From: UBA1738 sp045538755
Lineage (GTDB): Bacteria; Bacillota; Clostridia; UBA1381
Length of the DNA: 64,000 bases
Assembly (NCBI GenBank): GCA_045538755.1
Contig: JAZQEC010000006.1
Coordinates: forward strand, 47,651 to 111,650
Direction of reading: 5' to 3'
Part shown: positions 17,192 through 25,380 of the stretch, one piece after another
Position numbering within the stretch: the stretch's first letter is position 1
Layout of the letters: each line of letters starts with the position of its first letter
Notes under the pieces: generated by a model
The model's database searches: none
Seen by the model: only the letters and a program-made list of their open reading frames with translations
Told to the model about the DNA's origin: nothing
Program-made: the position numbers and the translations under genes

Positions 17192-18157
17192 TTATTTCTT
17201 TTGAATGAGGTGTACGCCAAATCCGCCGTATTCTTCCTGAAGATAAATGAATTTTCTTGTGCCGTCCTCGTTATATGTAGCACTTTCTTCATTGAATTTC
17301 ACACCACGTTTTGAAAGATGATATATCGCACGTTCTACATTGTTTGTAAGCACTGCGATATGTCCGCATCTTCCAGGGCCTTTTGACTTCATAATTTCAA
17401 ACTGTGAACCAACAAACATTCCCTTTTCAGTTTCTCTTTCAACAGCCTTTCCTAAAAGACAAGAAAGCATTGACGCTGTTTTCGAAGCTTCTGCTTCGTT
17501 TTCGTTATTGATTCCAATATGACCGATTTCAAGTCCAAGCATTGTGTCAACAGACTGCTTTGTAAGGTTTGTAATTTCGTCCCAGTTATCGTTATCTATA
17601 TAGCTTTCCTTAACCATAAAACTTCCGCCGCAAGCGAGAATTTTTTTATTTGCAAGGTATTCATTCACGTTGTCAAGACTTACGCCACCTGTCGGCATAA
17701 ATTTAACGCCGCCATAAGGAGCTGACATTGCCTTAATCTTCGCAAGACCGCCGCTCTGTTCTGCAGGGAAGAATTTTACAACTTCAAGTCCAAGCTCAAG
17801 AGCCTGTTCAATTTCAGATGGTGTTGTACAGCCCGGAAGTGGTGTTACACCATTATCAAGACACCATTTTACAACCTTTGGGTTAAAGCCCGGACTTACA
17901 ATAAATTTTGCACCGGCATTAAGTGCTCTTTGTGCCTGTTCGATAGTTAACACTGTTCCTGCGCCTACAAGCATTTCAGGATATGCATCTGAAATTGCAC
18001 GGATAGCATCTTCTGCTGCATCTGTTCTAAAAGTAACTTCTGCTGCCGGAAGTCCGCCGTCAATCAATGCCTTTGCAAGCGGAACAGCCTTTTTGGCATC
18101 GTTTATTTTTATAACAGGAATAATTCCTATGTTAGAAACTTCATTTAATATATTCAT
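17192..18157 (-). CDS. KDPG/KHG aldolase fused to a VOC (glyoxalase-like) domain
   Basis: Residues 1 to about 205 are a class I 2-keto-3-deoxy-6-phosphogluconate aldolase (Entner-Doudoroff and hexuronate catabolism; gives pyruvate and glyceraldehyde-3-phosphate). The marks are the catalytic Glu in PAAEVTFRT, VGAGTVL, SPGFNP, the Schiff-base Lys in EVVKFFPAEQSGG, and FMPTGGVSLDN. Residues about 212-321 form a VOC-type domain (EIGHIGINNENE; GRCGHIAVLTNNVERAIYHL; EYGGFGVHLIQ). Bacterial Eda alone is about 210 residues, so this is a true fusion with no stop between parts. It follows kdgK by 15 bp in one operon. The role of the VOC part is unknown. Confidence 0.9.
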   Translation of the reverse strand: MNILNEVSNIGIIPVIKINDAKKAVPLAKALIDGGLPAAEVTFRTDAAEDAIRAISDAYPEMLVGAGTVLTIEQAQRALNAGAKFIVSPGFNPKVVKWCLDNGVTPLPGCTTPSEIEQALELGLEVVKFFPAEQSGGLAKIKAMSAPYGGVKFMPTGGVSLDNVNEYLANKKILACGGSFMVKESYIDNDNWDEITNLTKQSVDTMLGLEIGHIGINNENEAEASKTASMLSCLLGKAVERETEKGMFVGSQFEIMKSKGPGRCGHIAVLTNNVERAIYHLSKRGVKFNEESATYNEDGTRKFIYLQEEYGGFGVHLIQKK

Positions 18158-18172
18158 AGCTCTACACCTCTT

Positions 18173-19204
18173 TTATCTCTGAACACGTCCGCTGCCGTCT
18201 CCGCCAACAAGATTATCAACCTCTGCACGGCTAACAATATTCATATCGCCAGGGATTGTATGCTTAAGCGCTGATGCCGCAACACCAAATTCAAGGGCAT
18301 CTTTGAAATTCTTACCGTCAAGCATTCCGCAAATAACACCGCCGGCAAAGCTGTCGCCGCCGCCTACACGGTCGATAATCGGGCTGATTCTGTATTCTCT
18401 TGAATGATAGAATTCATTTGTATCTCTTGAGTAGATGCAAGCTGACCAGCCATTATCTGATGCAGAATGAGACACTCTTAATGAAGATATCACATATTCA
18501 AAATTAAATTTTTCAACCATCTGCACGAAAATGCTCTTATATCCTGCAAGCTCAAGTTCACCGCTTGTTACATCTGTTTCACCAGGCTTAAAGCCAAGCA
18601 CTTTTTCTGCATCTTCTTCGTTTCCGATACAAACGTCAACATATTTCATGAGGTTTGTCATAACCTTTTGTGCCTTTTCACTTGACCAGAGCTTCTTTCT
18701 GAAGTTCAAGTCGCATGATACCTTTACACCTTTTGCTTTTGCAGCCTTTAAAGCAGCCTCTGTAAGTTCTGCTGCAGTGTCTGAAACTGCAGGTGTTATT
18801 CCTGTGAAGTGGAACCAGTCACATCCGTCAAAAATCTTATCAAAATCAAAATCGGAAGCAGTAGCTGATGCTATTGAAGAATTTGCTCTGTCATAAACAA
18901 CGTTTGATGCACGCATTGATGCTCCTGTTTCAAGGAAATAGATACCAAGTCTGTCTCCGCCTCTTGCAATATTGTCGGTTTTAACATTCATTTTGCGAAG
19001 TGCCGCTACCGCACTGTCACCAATCGGATTTGCCGGAACTTTTGTTACAAATTCCGCATCGTGACCATAATTTGCAAGTGAAACAGCCACGTTTGCTTCT
19101 CCTCCGCCATAACACACTTCGAACCTGTCTGCCTGCAAAAATCTTTGATGATTTTCTGTTGATAAGCGAAGCATAATTTCGCCCATCGTTACTACCTTTG
19201 CCAT
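18173..19204 (-). CDS. kdgK: 2-keto-3-deoxygluconate kinase (PfkB family)
   Basis: Sugar kinase expected to phosphorylate 2-keto-3-deoxygluconate at C6, giving the substrate of the aldolase encoded next. The 343-residue protein has the PfkB N-terminal glycine motif (FEVCYGGGEANVAVSLA) and the C-terminal signature with the catalytic Asp (DRVGGGDSFAGGVICG). The ATG at 19204 follows GGGAGG; an in-frame extension to 19285 lacks such a site. Context (KDPG aldolase downstream, divergent AraC regulator) favours KdgK over other PfkB kinases. No transporter or upstream uronate enzymes are nearby. Confidence 0.87.
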   Translation of the reverse strand: MAKVVTMGEIMLRLSTENHQRFLQADRFEVCYGGGEANVAVSLANYGHDAEFVTKVPANPIGDSAVAALRKMNVKTDNIARGGDRLGIYFLETGASMRASNVVYDRANSSIASATASDFDFDKIFDGCDWFHFTGITPAVSDTAAELTEAALKAAKAKGVKVSCDLNFRKKLWSSEKAQKVMTNLMKYVDVCIGNEEDAEKVLGFKPGETDVTSGELELAGYKSIFVQMVEKFNFEYVISSLRVSHSASDNGWSACIYSRDTNEFYHSREYRISPIIDRVGGGDSFAGGVICGMLDGKNFKDALEFGVAASALKHTIPGDMNIVSRAEVDNLVGGDGSGRVQR

Positions 19205-19222
19205 TTTTATTCCTCCCTTTAT

Positions 19223-19318
19223 ATCATAATATATTTGACATATTATTTTTTTTATTATATAATAGCAATAGATTGTTTTCATCAATTATCTTACTGAATA
19301 TGTCAAATATATTATGAT
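19223..19318. promoter_or_regulatory. Perfect 22-bp inverted repeat with facing -35 boxes in the kdgK/araC gap
   Basis: Positions 19223-19244 and 19297-19318 are exact reverse complements over 22 bp. Each arm holds TTGACA directed inward: plus strand 19235-19240 and minus strand 19301-19306. The left box pairs with a perfect TATAAT at 19258-19263 (17-bp spacing), giving the araC promoter. The right box points at kdgK but has no good -10 at 17 bp. The arms are likely operators, plausibly for the adjacent AraC protein or a global regulator. Confidence 0.7.
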
Positions 19319-19339
19319 TTTTATTTGAGAGGTTTTACT

Positions 19340-20227
19340 ATGCAAAGCGAACAAAGGATTGACAAAGAGGTTATTTTTTCTTCCAAAAAATCACCGCTGA
19401 CAATTTTCCGTTCATCTATGCCTCCCGAAAAAACTATGTTTCACGAGCATCATCATACGGCTTTTGAGATTACAATGGTTATAGACGGAAGCGGGATTTA
19501 CTCAACCAATTACTCTGAGTTCAGTTTCAAAAGCGGAGATATTTTCTTTTTCAGCACCGATGAAATACATTGGCTGAAAAAGCTTGACTGCGGCTCGCAT
19601 TTTCTCAATATTCACTTTGAACCTCGTTTTATTTGGTCAGATAATATTGGCATATCGGGAAAAGAGCTTATCAGGATATTTCTTAACAGAAAAAATAATC
19701 CTTTAAATAAGCTTAACACTGAAAATCCCTCATCACAAATAGTTCGGGAGCTTATTTACAAAATAGAAGATGAAGCCACATCACAAAAGCAGGAATATGA
19801 GACTATGCTTAAGGTGTATCTCGTGAATATTCTTGTTGAACTGATGCGTTCTTATGATGGAAAGCTTGATGAAAACGAGATTTTATTGAGCCGTCATACG
19901 TTAAAATATATGACAAAGGTCTTAAATTATATTGACGAAAATTTCGCATCCGACCTTACCTTGTCAGAGCTTTCCGACATCGCACATATGAGCAAAAACT
20001 ACTTCTGTCGGCAGTTTCGCGAGCTTAATGGAATTTCGCCCTGGGAATACATAACAATAAAAAGGATTGAGAGTGCAATTTCTTACATTGAAACTACCGA
20101 CCTTACAAAGCTTGAAATTGCCGCAAAATGCGGATATAACAATGCCGCTAACTTTTATTATGCCTTCAAAAAAGTTACTGGAAAAAGTCCGGCAGACTAT
20201 AAAAATGTATCTCATACACAAAAATAA
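19340..20227 (+). CDS. AraC family transcriptional regulator
   Basis: A 295-residue regulator with an N-terminal cupin sensor domain (about 20-150; HEHHHTAFEITMVIDGSG, SGDIFFFSTDEIHWL) and a C-terminal AraC DNA-binding domain with two helix-turn-helix units (about 195-292; LSELSDIAHMSKNYFCRQF and AAKCGYNNAANFYYAFKKVTG). The ATG at 19340 is taken because GAGAGG sits seven bases before it. It is divergent from kdgK, so it probably controls the kdgK-aldolase operon in response to a sugar acid. It ends just before a broken NifX-type gene. Confidence 0.9.
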   Translation: MQSEQRIDKEVIFSSKKSPLTIFRSSMPPEKTMFHEHHHTAFEITMVIDGSGIYSTNYSEFSFKSGDIFFFSTDEIHWLKKLDCGSHFLNIHFEPRFIWSDNIGISGKELIRIFLNRKNNPLNKLNTENPSSQIVRELIYKIEDEATSQKQEYETMLKVYLVNILVELMRSYDGKLDENEILLSRHTLKYMTKVLNYIDENFASDLTLSELSDIAHMSKNYFCRQFRELNGISPWEYITIKRIESAISYIETTDLTKLEIAAKCGYNNAANFYYAFKKVTGKSPADYKNVSHTQK

Positions 20228-20236
20228 TGTTCAGGG

Positions 20237-20410
20237 AATATCTGTATTTTCGTAGGTGTCTGTGGAAACGCAGACGCAGCTGTTGAGGCTTTCATAGCTG
20301 ATAAACTTACATATAACCCAAATGTTAAGTGCGACCACCACGATCACGAACACAAAGGCGGTGCACGCACTTGCGGAGAACACGGTTGCGTCACAAATGG
20401 TTGCCATTAA
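20237..20410 (+). pseudogene. 3' remnant of a NifX/NifB-type Fe-Mo cofactor biosynthesis protein
   Basis: From 20258 the frame reads VCGNADAAVEAFIADKL, then VKCDHHDHEHKGG and a Cys/His-rich end (CGEHGCVTNGCH) to a TAA at 20408. This is the C-terminus of the dinitrogenase iron-molybdenum cofactor (NifB/NifX) family, which normally has about 120 residues with the signature GGVxGxADxAVEA and a His-rich tail. Only about 50 residues remain. Just upstream, codons resembling GISVFS are in another frame, implying a frameshift, and the N-terminal two thirds are missing, replaced by the end of the araC gene. No start codon or ribosome site is left. Confidence 0.75.
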
Positions 20411-20445
20411 AATTTTTAGAAATGAAAAAGTAAACATAAATATGT

Positions 20446-20466
20446 AATATGCATTATCTGCATATT
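20446..20466. repeat. Short perfect palindrome between the two AraC genes
   Basis: AATATGCA (20446-20453) and TGCATATT (20459-20466), 5-bp loop. It could be an operator half-site pair. The rest of 20411-20613 shows no gene. Confidence 0.35.
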
Positions 20467-20613
20467 CTCCAATGCATTATATACTGAATATAAAAGACAA
20501 GCAATACCGAATATTATAAACTGAATAAATTTACAACATTCCTATTTGGGAGGCTTGACCGTATGTAACATCTAAAGTATAACCCCAAGTCAGTTTATTT
20601 ATGGAATATCATT

Positions 20614-21492
20614 TTATTTATACATAATACTTTTCCCATAAGCTGTTGGCGACATTCCGACAGTTTTTTTAAATGCGCGCGAAAAATTATGTATTGAGGA
20701 ATATCCTAACATATCCGATATCTGACTTACGGAATAATTCTTTTCACGGATAAGCTTTTTTGCTTCCTTAATTTTCAAATTCATATAATATTCCATCGGG
20801 CTTTCCCCTATGCTTTCCCGAAAAATTTTACACAGCTGTGTTTTACCAAGCAGGAAATGAGAACACATATCCTTTAATGCAAGTACAGAATAAATATTGC
20901 TTTTCATATATTCACTCATAAGCTCGCTTAGTGAATTGTTGGCAATGCTACGTGATTGCTTGGATGATAACACATCTTTACTCAGTGTGTTTCCACTTCG
21001 TATAAGCCTAATTAAAAACTCGGTAAAATAGCATTGCAAAAGCTGGGTGGCACCGAATGCTGTCGAAAGAAAACGTAGATTATCTTTATTCTCATAATCT
21101 CCGGGAACCTTTCCCAAAGCATTTTTCGCCTCTTCAATGAAAAGCGAAAGAAGTGTTTTCCCTGTCTTATCAAGGGTAAAAGTTTTGCTTTTTAGGTAGT
21201 GCATTGCATCACTGTCGGTTGTAAATGATATTACAAGCATATTGTTAGAAACTCTATTGTCTGAAATATGTGCGTGTATTTCCATTGGCTCATGGAAAAT
21301 TGCCTGCCCCTGTTCAAGAGTACAGCCAATACCGTTCGTAACGGCATTTATTCTTCCACTGTCAACATAAACCATTTCCCAGAAGTCGTGTTTTTCGGGA
21401 GCATGAGAAAAATCCTTGCCAAATTCAAAATAATATATGCTGTTAAATCCCTGTATTTCAATTTCACATTCAATTCTTTGCATTTCAAACAT
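20614..21492 (-). CDS. AraC family transcriptional regulator
   Basis: A 292-residue regulator. The N-terminal half is a cupin-type sensor (HDFWEMVYVDSGRI, GQAIFHEPMEIHAH). The C-terminal AraC domain has SVLALKDMCSHFLLGKTQLCKIF and YSVSQISDMLGYSSIHNFSRAF with the final GMSPTAY. The ATG at 21492 has GGGGTG upstream; an in-frame TTG at 21513 is less likely. It is divergent from the deacetylase-kinase-aldolase-isomerase operon, and its promoter overlaps that operon's promoter, so it is the likely regulator of that amino-sugar pathway. Confidence 0.9.
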   Translation of the reverse strand: MFEMQRIECEIEIQGFNSIYYFEFGKDFSHAPEKHDFWEMVYVDSGRINAVTNGIGCTLEQGQAIFHEPMEIHAHISDNRVSNNMLVISFTTDSDAMHYLKSKTFTLDKTGKTLLSLFIEEAKNALGKVPGDYENKDNLRFLSTAFGATQLLQCYFTEFLIRLIRSGNTLSKDVLSSKQSRSIANNSLSELMSEYMKSNIYSVLALKDMCSHFLLGKTQLCKIFRESIGESPMEYYMNLKIKEAKKLIREKNYSVSQISDMLGYSSIHNFSRAFKKTVGMSPTAYGKSIMYK

Positions 21493-21559
21493 AATAACAC
21501 CCCTTGTGGACAAAATGATAAAAAAAACGTAAAGATTGTTAAATACATAATTTTAAGAT

Positions 21560-21588
21560 AATTGTATAATAAAATTATCGTAAAGTCA
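21560..21588 (-). promoter_or_regulatory. Promoter of the second araC gene, overlapping the operon promoter
   Basis: TTGACT (21583-21588), 17 bp, TACAAT (21560-21565) on the minus strand. On the plus strand a TATAAT (21564-21569) for the deacetylase operon overlaps it and has only a weak -35 (AATACA, 21541-21546). The two promoters cannot be filled at once. Confidence 0.6.
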
Positions 21589-21621
21589 ATTAAAATCTTA
21601 AATTAACGGAGGTTATGTGTG

Positions 21622-22320
21622 ATGAATGTACTTGCAGTAGGATGTCATCCTGATGATATTGAAATTTCTTGCTGCGGAACACTTGCAAAATGTGTTAAAA
21701 GAGGAGATAAGGTAACTGTATGCCATGTTGCAAACGGAAATATGGGGCATGAGATTATCCCTCCCGATGAACTTCGTGCGATGAGAGCACAGGAGGCAAA
21801 GGCAGCAGGTGCGCTCGCAGGAATAGAGGTAGTAACTCTCGATATCGGCGATTTACTCCCTAACGGTTGCGACATAGCTCAGCGTGATAAAATGATGGAG
21901 CTTATTAGAAAAGTGCAACCGGATTTTATAATTACTCACAGTCCCACAGACTATATGCCAGACCATCTGGCTGTGTCAAAGCTTGTATTTGATGCTTCTT
22001 TTGCCGCAAGCGTTCCTCAATACGGAACAGGTGGCAAGGCTGCAGTTGTTCCTATATTTTATATGGATAATCTTGCAGGGATGAATTTCAATCCTACCGA
22101 GTATGTAGATATAACAGATGAAATCGAGCTTAAGTTAAAGATGCTTGAATGCCATGTAAGTCAGCTCAAGTGGATGCGTGACCATGACCATATTGATTTT
22201 GCGGAATTTGTACGCACCTGTTCCAGATTCCGCGGATTGCAGTGTGGCGTTGGCTATGCTGAAGGATTTACGCAGGAACTTGTTTGGCCTAAAGTTGTCG
22301 CAAAGAGGTTATTGCCATGA
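21622..22320 (+). CDS. PIG-L family deacetylase
   Basis: Zinc-dependent N-deacetylase of the LmbE/PIG-L family (relatives act on N-acetylglucosaminyl compounds, chitobiose and BshB substrates). The 232-residue protein shows VGCHPDDIEIS (zinc ligands His and Asp plus catalytic Asp), ITHSPTDYMPDHLAV with the third zinc-ligand His, and a substrate-loop His region (HVSQLKWMRDHDH). ATG 21622 is used, GGAGG being nine bases upstream; GTG 21619 is possible. Its stop overlaps the kinase start (ATGA). In context it probably removes an acetyl group from an amino sugar or amino-sugar phosphate. Confidence 0.88.
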   Translation: MNVLAVGCHPDDIEISCCGTLAKCVKRGDKVTVCHVANGNMGHEIIPPDELRAMRAQEAKAAGALAGIEVVTLDIGDLLPNGCDIAQRDKMMELIRKVQPDFIITHSPTDYMPDHLAVSKLVFDASFAASVPQYGTGGKAAVVPIFYMDNLAGMNFNPTEYVDITDEIELKLKMLECHVSQLKWMRDHDHIDFAEFVRTCSRFRGLQCGVGYAEGFTQELVWPKVVAKRLLP

Positions 22321-23258
22321 AGAAAGTAGCTTGTGTAGGAATTTTAGTTGCAGATGTAATTGTTGAACCGGTATCAAGTTATCCCGAACAAGGAATCATG
22401 CTCCCTGTAAATTCTATTACTATGAACAATGGCGGAAACGCAATGACTGCCGCGATAAATTTAAGAAAACTCGGCGTTGAGTCCTATATAGTTGGTATGG
22501 TTGGAACTGATATGTTCGGCGAGTTCTTAAGAAACAAACTTAATGACACAGATGCAGACGTAAGAGGCCTCTGCGTGAGTGACAAAGTACAGACCTCGAC
22601 ATCAGTTTTAATGATTGACAAAAGCGGTGAACGTTCATACTTTCATTGTACAGGCACAAACGCAGTTTTTTCTGAAAAAGATATTGATTACAGTATAATC
22701 GAAGAATGTGATATGGTATTTGTTACGGGCTCTTTCCTTATGGACACTTTTGACGGAGAAGAAACAATGGAGTTTCTCAAACGCTGCAAGGATATGGGAA
22801 AAACCACTTTTCTTGATGTCTGCTGGGATGCCAAAGGACAATGGGGAAAGCTGCTTGATATGTCAATGCCGTACATAGATTATTTCATGCCCAGCATTGA
22901 CGAAGCAATTTGCATAGCACAGAAAAATAATCCCGAGGAAATCGCAGATGTTTTAGTTTCAAAGGGAGCTAAGAATATAATTATAAAGCTTGGCTCAAAG
23001 GGTAGTTATCTTCGCAAAGAAGGTGAAACATCAGGACGCATCTTCCCACCTTATTATGTAGAAAATCCCGTTGATACTGTGGGTGCGGGTGATAGCTTCT
23101 GTTCGGGATTTCTGGCTGAGTTTGCCCGTGGAGGAAGTCTCGATGACTGTATGAAAAGTGCAAATGCTGCCGGTGCACATTGTGTAATGGCAAAAGGGGC
23201 TACCGCAGGCATGAAAACGTATGAGGAAATTAAAATTTTTATTAAGAAGAGAGGATGA
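22317..23258 (+). CDS. PfkB family carbohydrate kinase
   Basis: Ribokinase-fold sugar kinase of 313 residues. N-terminal PfkB motif MNNGGNAMTAAINLRKLG; C-terminal signature with the catalytic Asp, DTVGAGDSFCSGFLAEF. Translationally coupled to the deacetylase (4-bp overlap) and 6 bp ahead of the aldolase. The aldolase after it suggests the product is a ketose 1,6-bisphosphate or ketose 1-phosphate, analogous to tagatose-6-phosphate or fructose-1-phosphate kinases. The exact sugar is not known. Confidence 0.88.
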   Translation: MKKVACVGILVADVIVEPVSSYPEQGIMLPVNSITMNNGGNAMTAAINLRKLGVESYIVGMVGTDMFGEFLRNKLNDTDADVRGLCVSDKVQTSTSVLMIDKSGERSYFHCTGTNAVFSEKDIDYSIIEECDMVFVTGSFLMDTFDGEETMEFLKRCKDMGKTTFLDVCWDAKGQWGKLLDMSMPYIDYFMPSIDEAICIAQKNNPEEIADVLVSKGAKNIIIKLGSKGSYLRKEGETSGRIFPPYYVENPVDTVGAGDSFCSGFLAEFARGGSLDDCMKSANAAGAHCVMAKGATAGMKTYEEIKIFIKKRG

Positions 23259-23264
23259 TAATTA

Positions 23265-24206
23265 ATGTTAGTTAATTTAAATCATATACTTATTCCTGCA
23301 AAGCAAGGAAAATATGCTGTTGGTCTTTTCAATGCTGTAAATATGGAGCTCGCAAGGGGTATAATCAGTGCTGCAGAGAGGACGAACTCACCGGTTATTA
23401 TGGGTACGGCAGAGGTTCTTTTCCCATATGGCCCACTCGAAGAAGTTTCATATTATCTTTTGCCTATGGCAAAAAAAGCCAGAGTGCCTGTAGTTATTCA
23501 TCTTGACCACGGCTTAAAGAAAGAAACATGTCTTAAAGCACTTGAGCTCGGCTTTACATCGATTATGTATGACTGCTCAACAGATGATTATGATACAAAT
23601 GTAAGAAAAGTGAAAGAAATGGCAGAAATTGCACATTCTTATGGCGCAACAATAGAGGGTGAACTTGGACACGTAGGCGACAACGAAGGCTCTGCAGAGG
23701 GAAATTCCCGATTAACAGACCCAAGCAAATTCTTTACAGACCCAAGACTTGCCAAAGATTATGTTGAAAAAACAAAGGTAGATGCGCTTGCAATCGCAGT
23801 GGGAAATGCTCATGGCGCTTATAAGCTGCCTCCAAAGCTTGACTTTGAAAGAATCAGAACCATTGCAAAAACAGTAGATGTTCCGCTTGTTCTTCACGGC
23901 GGTTCGGGACTTACTGATGAAGATTTTAGACAAGCTATTAAAGAAGGCATCAGCAAGGTTAATATTTTTACAGATATAAACATTGCCGCAGTTAAGGCTG
24001 AATTCAGCAAGTTTACTGATATGAACAAAGGTATTATTGATCTTATACCTGCTGCTGTTGAAGCTGTTAAGCAGGAAACAATTTCAAAAATGGAGCTGTT
24101 TTCAAGTGTTGACAAAGCATCAGGTTATAATAGTGTAATAGGTAACGATATTGATAGAATTGTTGACCTTGTTGTAAAAGAAGTTCAAAAAAAATTAAAT
24201 AGTTAA
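23265..24206 (+). CDS. Class II ketose-bisphosphate aldolase
   Basis: Zinc-dependent aldolase of the fructose/tagatose-bisphosphate family (Fba/GatY/KbaY-like), giving dihydroxyacetone phosphate and an aldehyde. The 313-residue protein shows VVIHLDHGLKKE (catalytic Asp and zinc His), EGELGHVG, AIAVGNAHGAY (zinc His), LHGGSGLTDEDF (zinc His and phosphate loop) and VNIFTDI (phosphate binding). Third gene of the operon. A GAGAGG site precedes the ATG. Substrate choice between fructose- and tagatose-bisphosphate cannot be read with confidence. Confidence 0.9.
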   Translation: MLVNLNHILIPAKQGKYAVGLFNAVNMELARGIISAAERTNSPVIMGTAEVLFPYGPLEEVSYYLLPMAKKARVPVVIHLDHGLKKETCLKALELGFTSIMYDCSTDDYDTNVRKVKEMAEIAHSYGATIEGELGHVGDNEGSAEGNSRLTDPSKFFTDPRLAKDYVEKTKVDALAIAVGNAHGAYKLPPKLDFERIRTIAKTVDVPLVLHGGSGLTDEDFRQAIKEGISKVNIFTDINIAAVKAEFSKFTDMNKGIIDLIPAAVEAVKQETISKMELFSSVDKASGYNSVIGNDIDRIVDLVVKEVQKKLNS

Positions 24207-24218
24207 GGAGGATTTAAA

Positions 24219-25157
24219 ATGGATTTTTTAAGTACAGTTAAGGGTAGCTTATTAGAAAACTTTTATCCAAAGGGATGGGATATGGAGAGAATTGATGAAT
24301 GCTGCGAAAAGGGATTAGCACGCGAAGATTTTTGGCACAAGGATTTTACCCCTGTTGAATGCGATAATATTTATGAGTTTGATACTCTTATGGGACATGA
24401 AATCGCACTTAAGATTAAAGAGGCGCGCGACATGGGAGAAAAGCTTGCAATGATACTTCCCGTAGGGCCTATGGGTATGTATAAATGGGCGACTTACTTC
24501 CTGAATGCATGGAATGTAAAATGTGACCATGTGTACACTTTCAATATGGATGAATGGGCAGACTGCGAAGGCAATACTCTTGACAGTAATAACCCTGCAT
24601 CGTTTGAATACAGTATGAAACAAGCTTTCTTTGATAAACTTGGCGAAAATACTATTCCTCCGTCTCAGCGTAACTTTGCTACAAAGGAAAACCTTCCTAC
24701 ATATCCCGAAAAAATTGCAGCACTTAAAGCAGAGGGTGCAAAACTTGTTCTTGTATTTGGTATAGGAAGAATGTGTCATATTGCATTCTGGGAACCTCAG
24801 TTTGCAGATGAGTTCTCATCAGTTGACGAATGGAAAAAGCAGTGCTACCGAATAGGTGCAAAGCTTCATCCTCTTACCATTGAACAAAATGCTATAACAA
24901 GCTTTAAGAGCCGTACAACACTTGTGCCTTGTAGCGCCAACACAATCGGTCCAGGGCTTTTCCTACAGGCTGATACAATTATTGGCGGATGCGACGGTGC
25001 ACTCGGCAGAGGAATGGGCTGGCAGGGAATGAGTTTTCTTACAACACTTCATTACGGACCAGACATGAATATAACTTCCACGTTTATGCCTACACTTCCT
25101 GGTAAGCTTTTCTATCTAAAAGAACTTGCAGGTCCGCTTGTTGCAGAATGTAACTGA
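24219..25157 (+). CDS. Glucosamine-6-phosphate deaminase/isomerase-like protein (NagB fold)
   Basis: Family of amino-sugar phosphate isomerase-deaminases (aldosamine-6-P to ketose-6-P plus ammonia). At 312 residues it is longer than NagB (about 240-266). It keeps the key motifs: FNMDEWAD (catalytic Asp, as MDEY in NagB), VFGIGRMCHIAFWEP (His and Glu of GxGxxGHIAFNEP, with a Gly-to-Cys change) and a PCSANTIGPGL segment late in the chain. AAGGAGG precedes the ATG. Last gene of the operon, ended by a strong terminator. With the deacetylase, kinase and aldolase it completes an amino-sugar breakdown route. Confidence 0.82.
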   Translation: MDFLSTVKGSLLENFYPKGWDMERIDECCEKGLAREDFWHKDFTPVECDNIYEFDTLMGHEIALKIKEARDMGEKLAMILPVGPMGMYKWATYFLNAWNVKCDHVYTFNMDEWADCEGNTLDSNNPASFEYSMKQAFFDKLGENTIPPSQRNFATKENLPTYPEKIAALKAEGAKLVLVFGIGRMCHIAFWEPQFADEFSSVDEWKKQCYRIGAKLHPLTIEQNAITSFKSRTTLVPCSANTIGPGLFLQADTIIGGCDGALGRGMGWQGMSFLTTLHYGPDMNITSTFMPTLPGKLFYLKELAGPLVAECN

Positions 25158-25172
25158 TTTAAGTTTCTATAC

Positions 25173-25205
25173 AAAAAGCACTTCATTTTGAAGTGCTTTT
25201 TGCAT
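25173..25205 (+). terminator. Terminator of the amino-sugar operon
   Basis: A perfect 13-bp stem (25173-25185 with 25189-25201), loop TTT, ending in T5. Confidence 0.92.
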
Positions 25206-25380
25206 AGACAAATTCTCCTTAAATTAAGTAGGCTTTGCATCACTTTAGCACATAACTCAAAATAAAGCCTTCAATCCAGCATCTTTTCTAATAAAATTAT
25301 ATGAACCAAAAATATCTAATTTTACTCCATTTTAAAGAAATTTTAAAAAATTTTTATTTTCCTATTTACAAACATAAATC

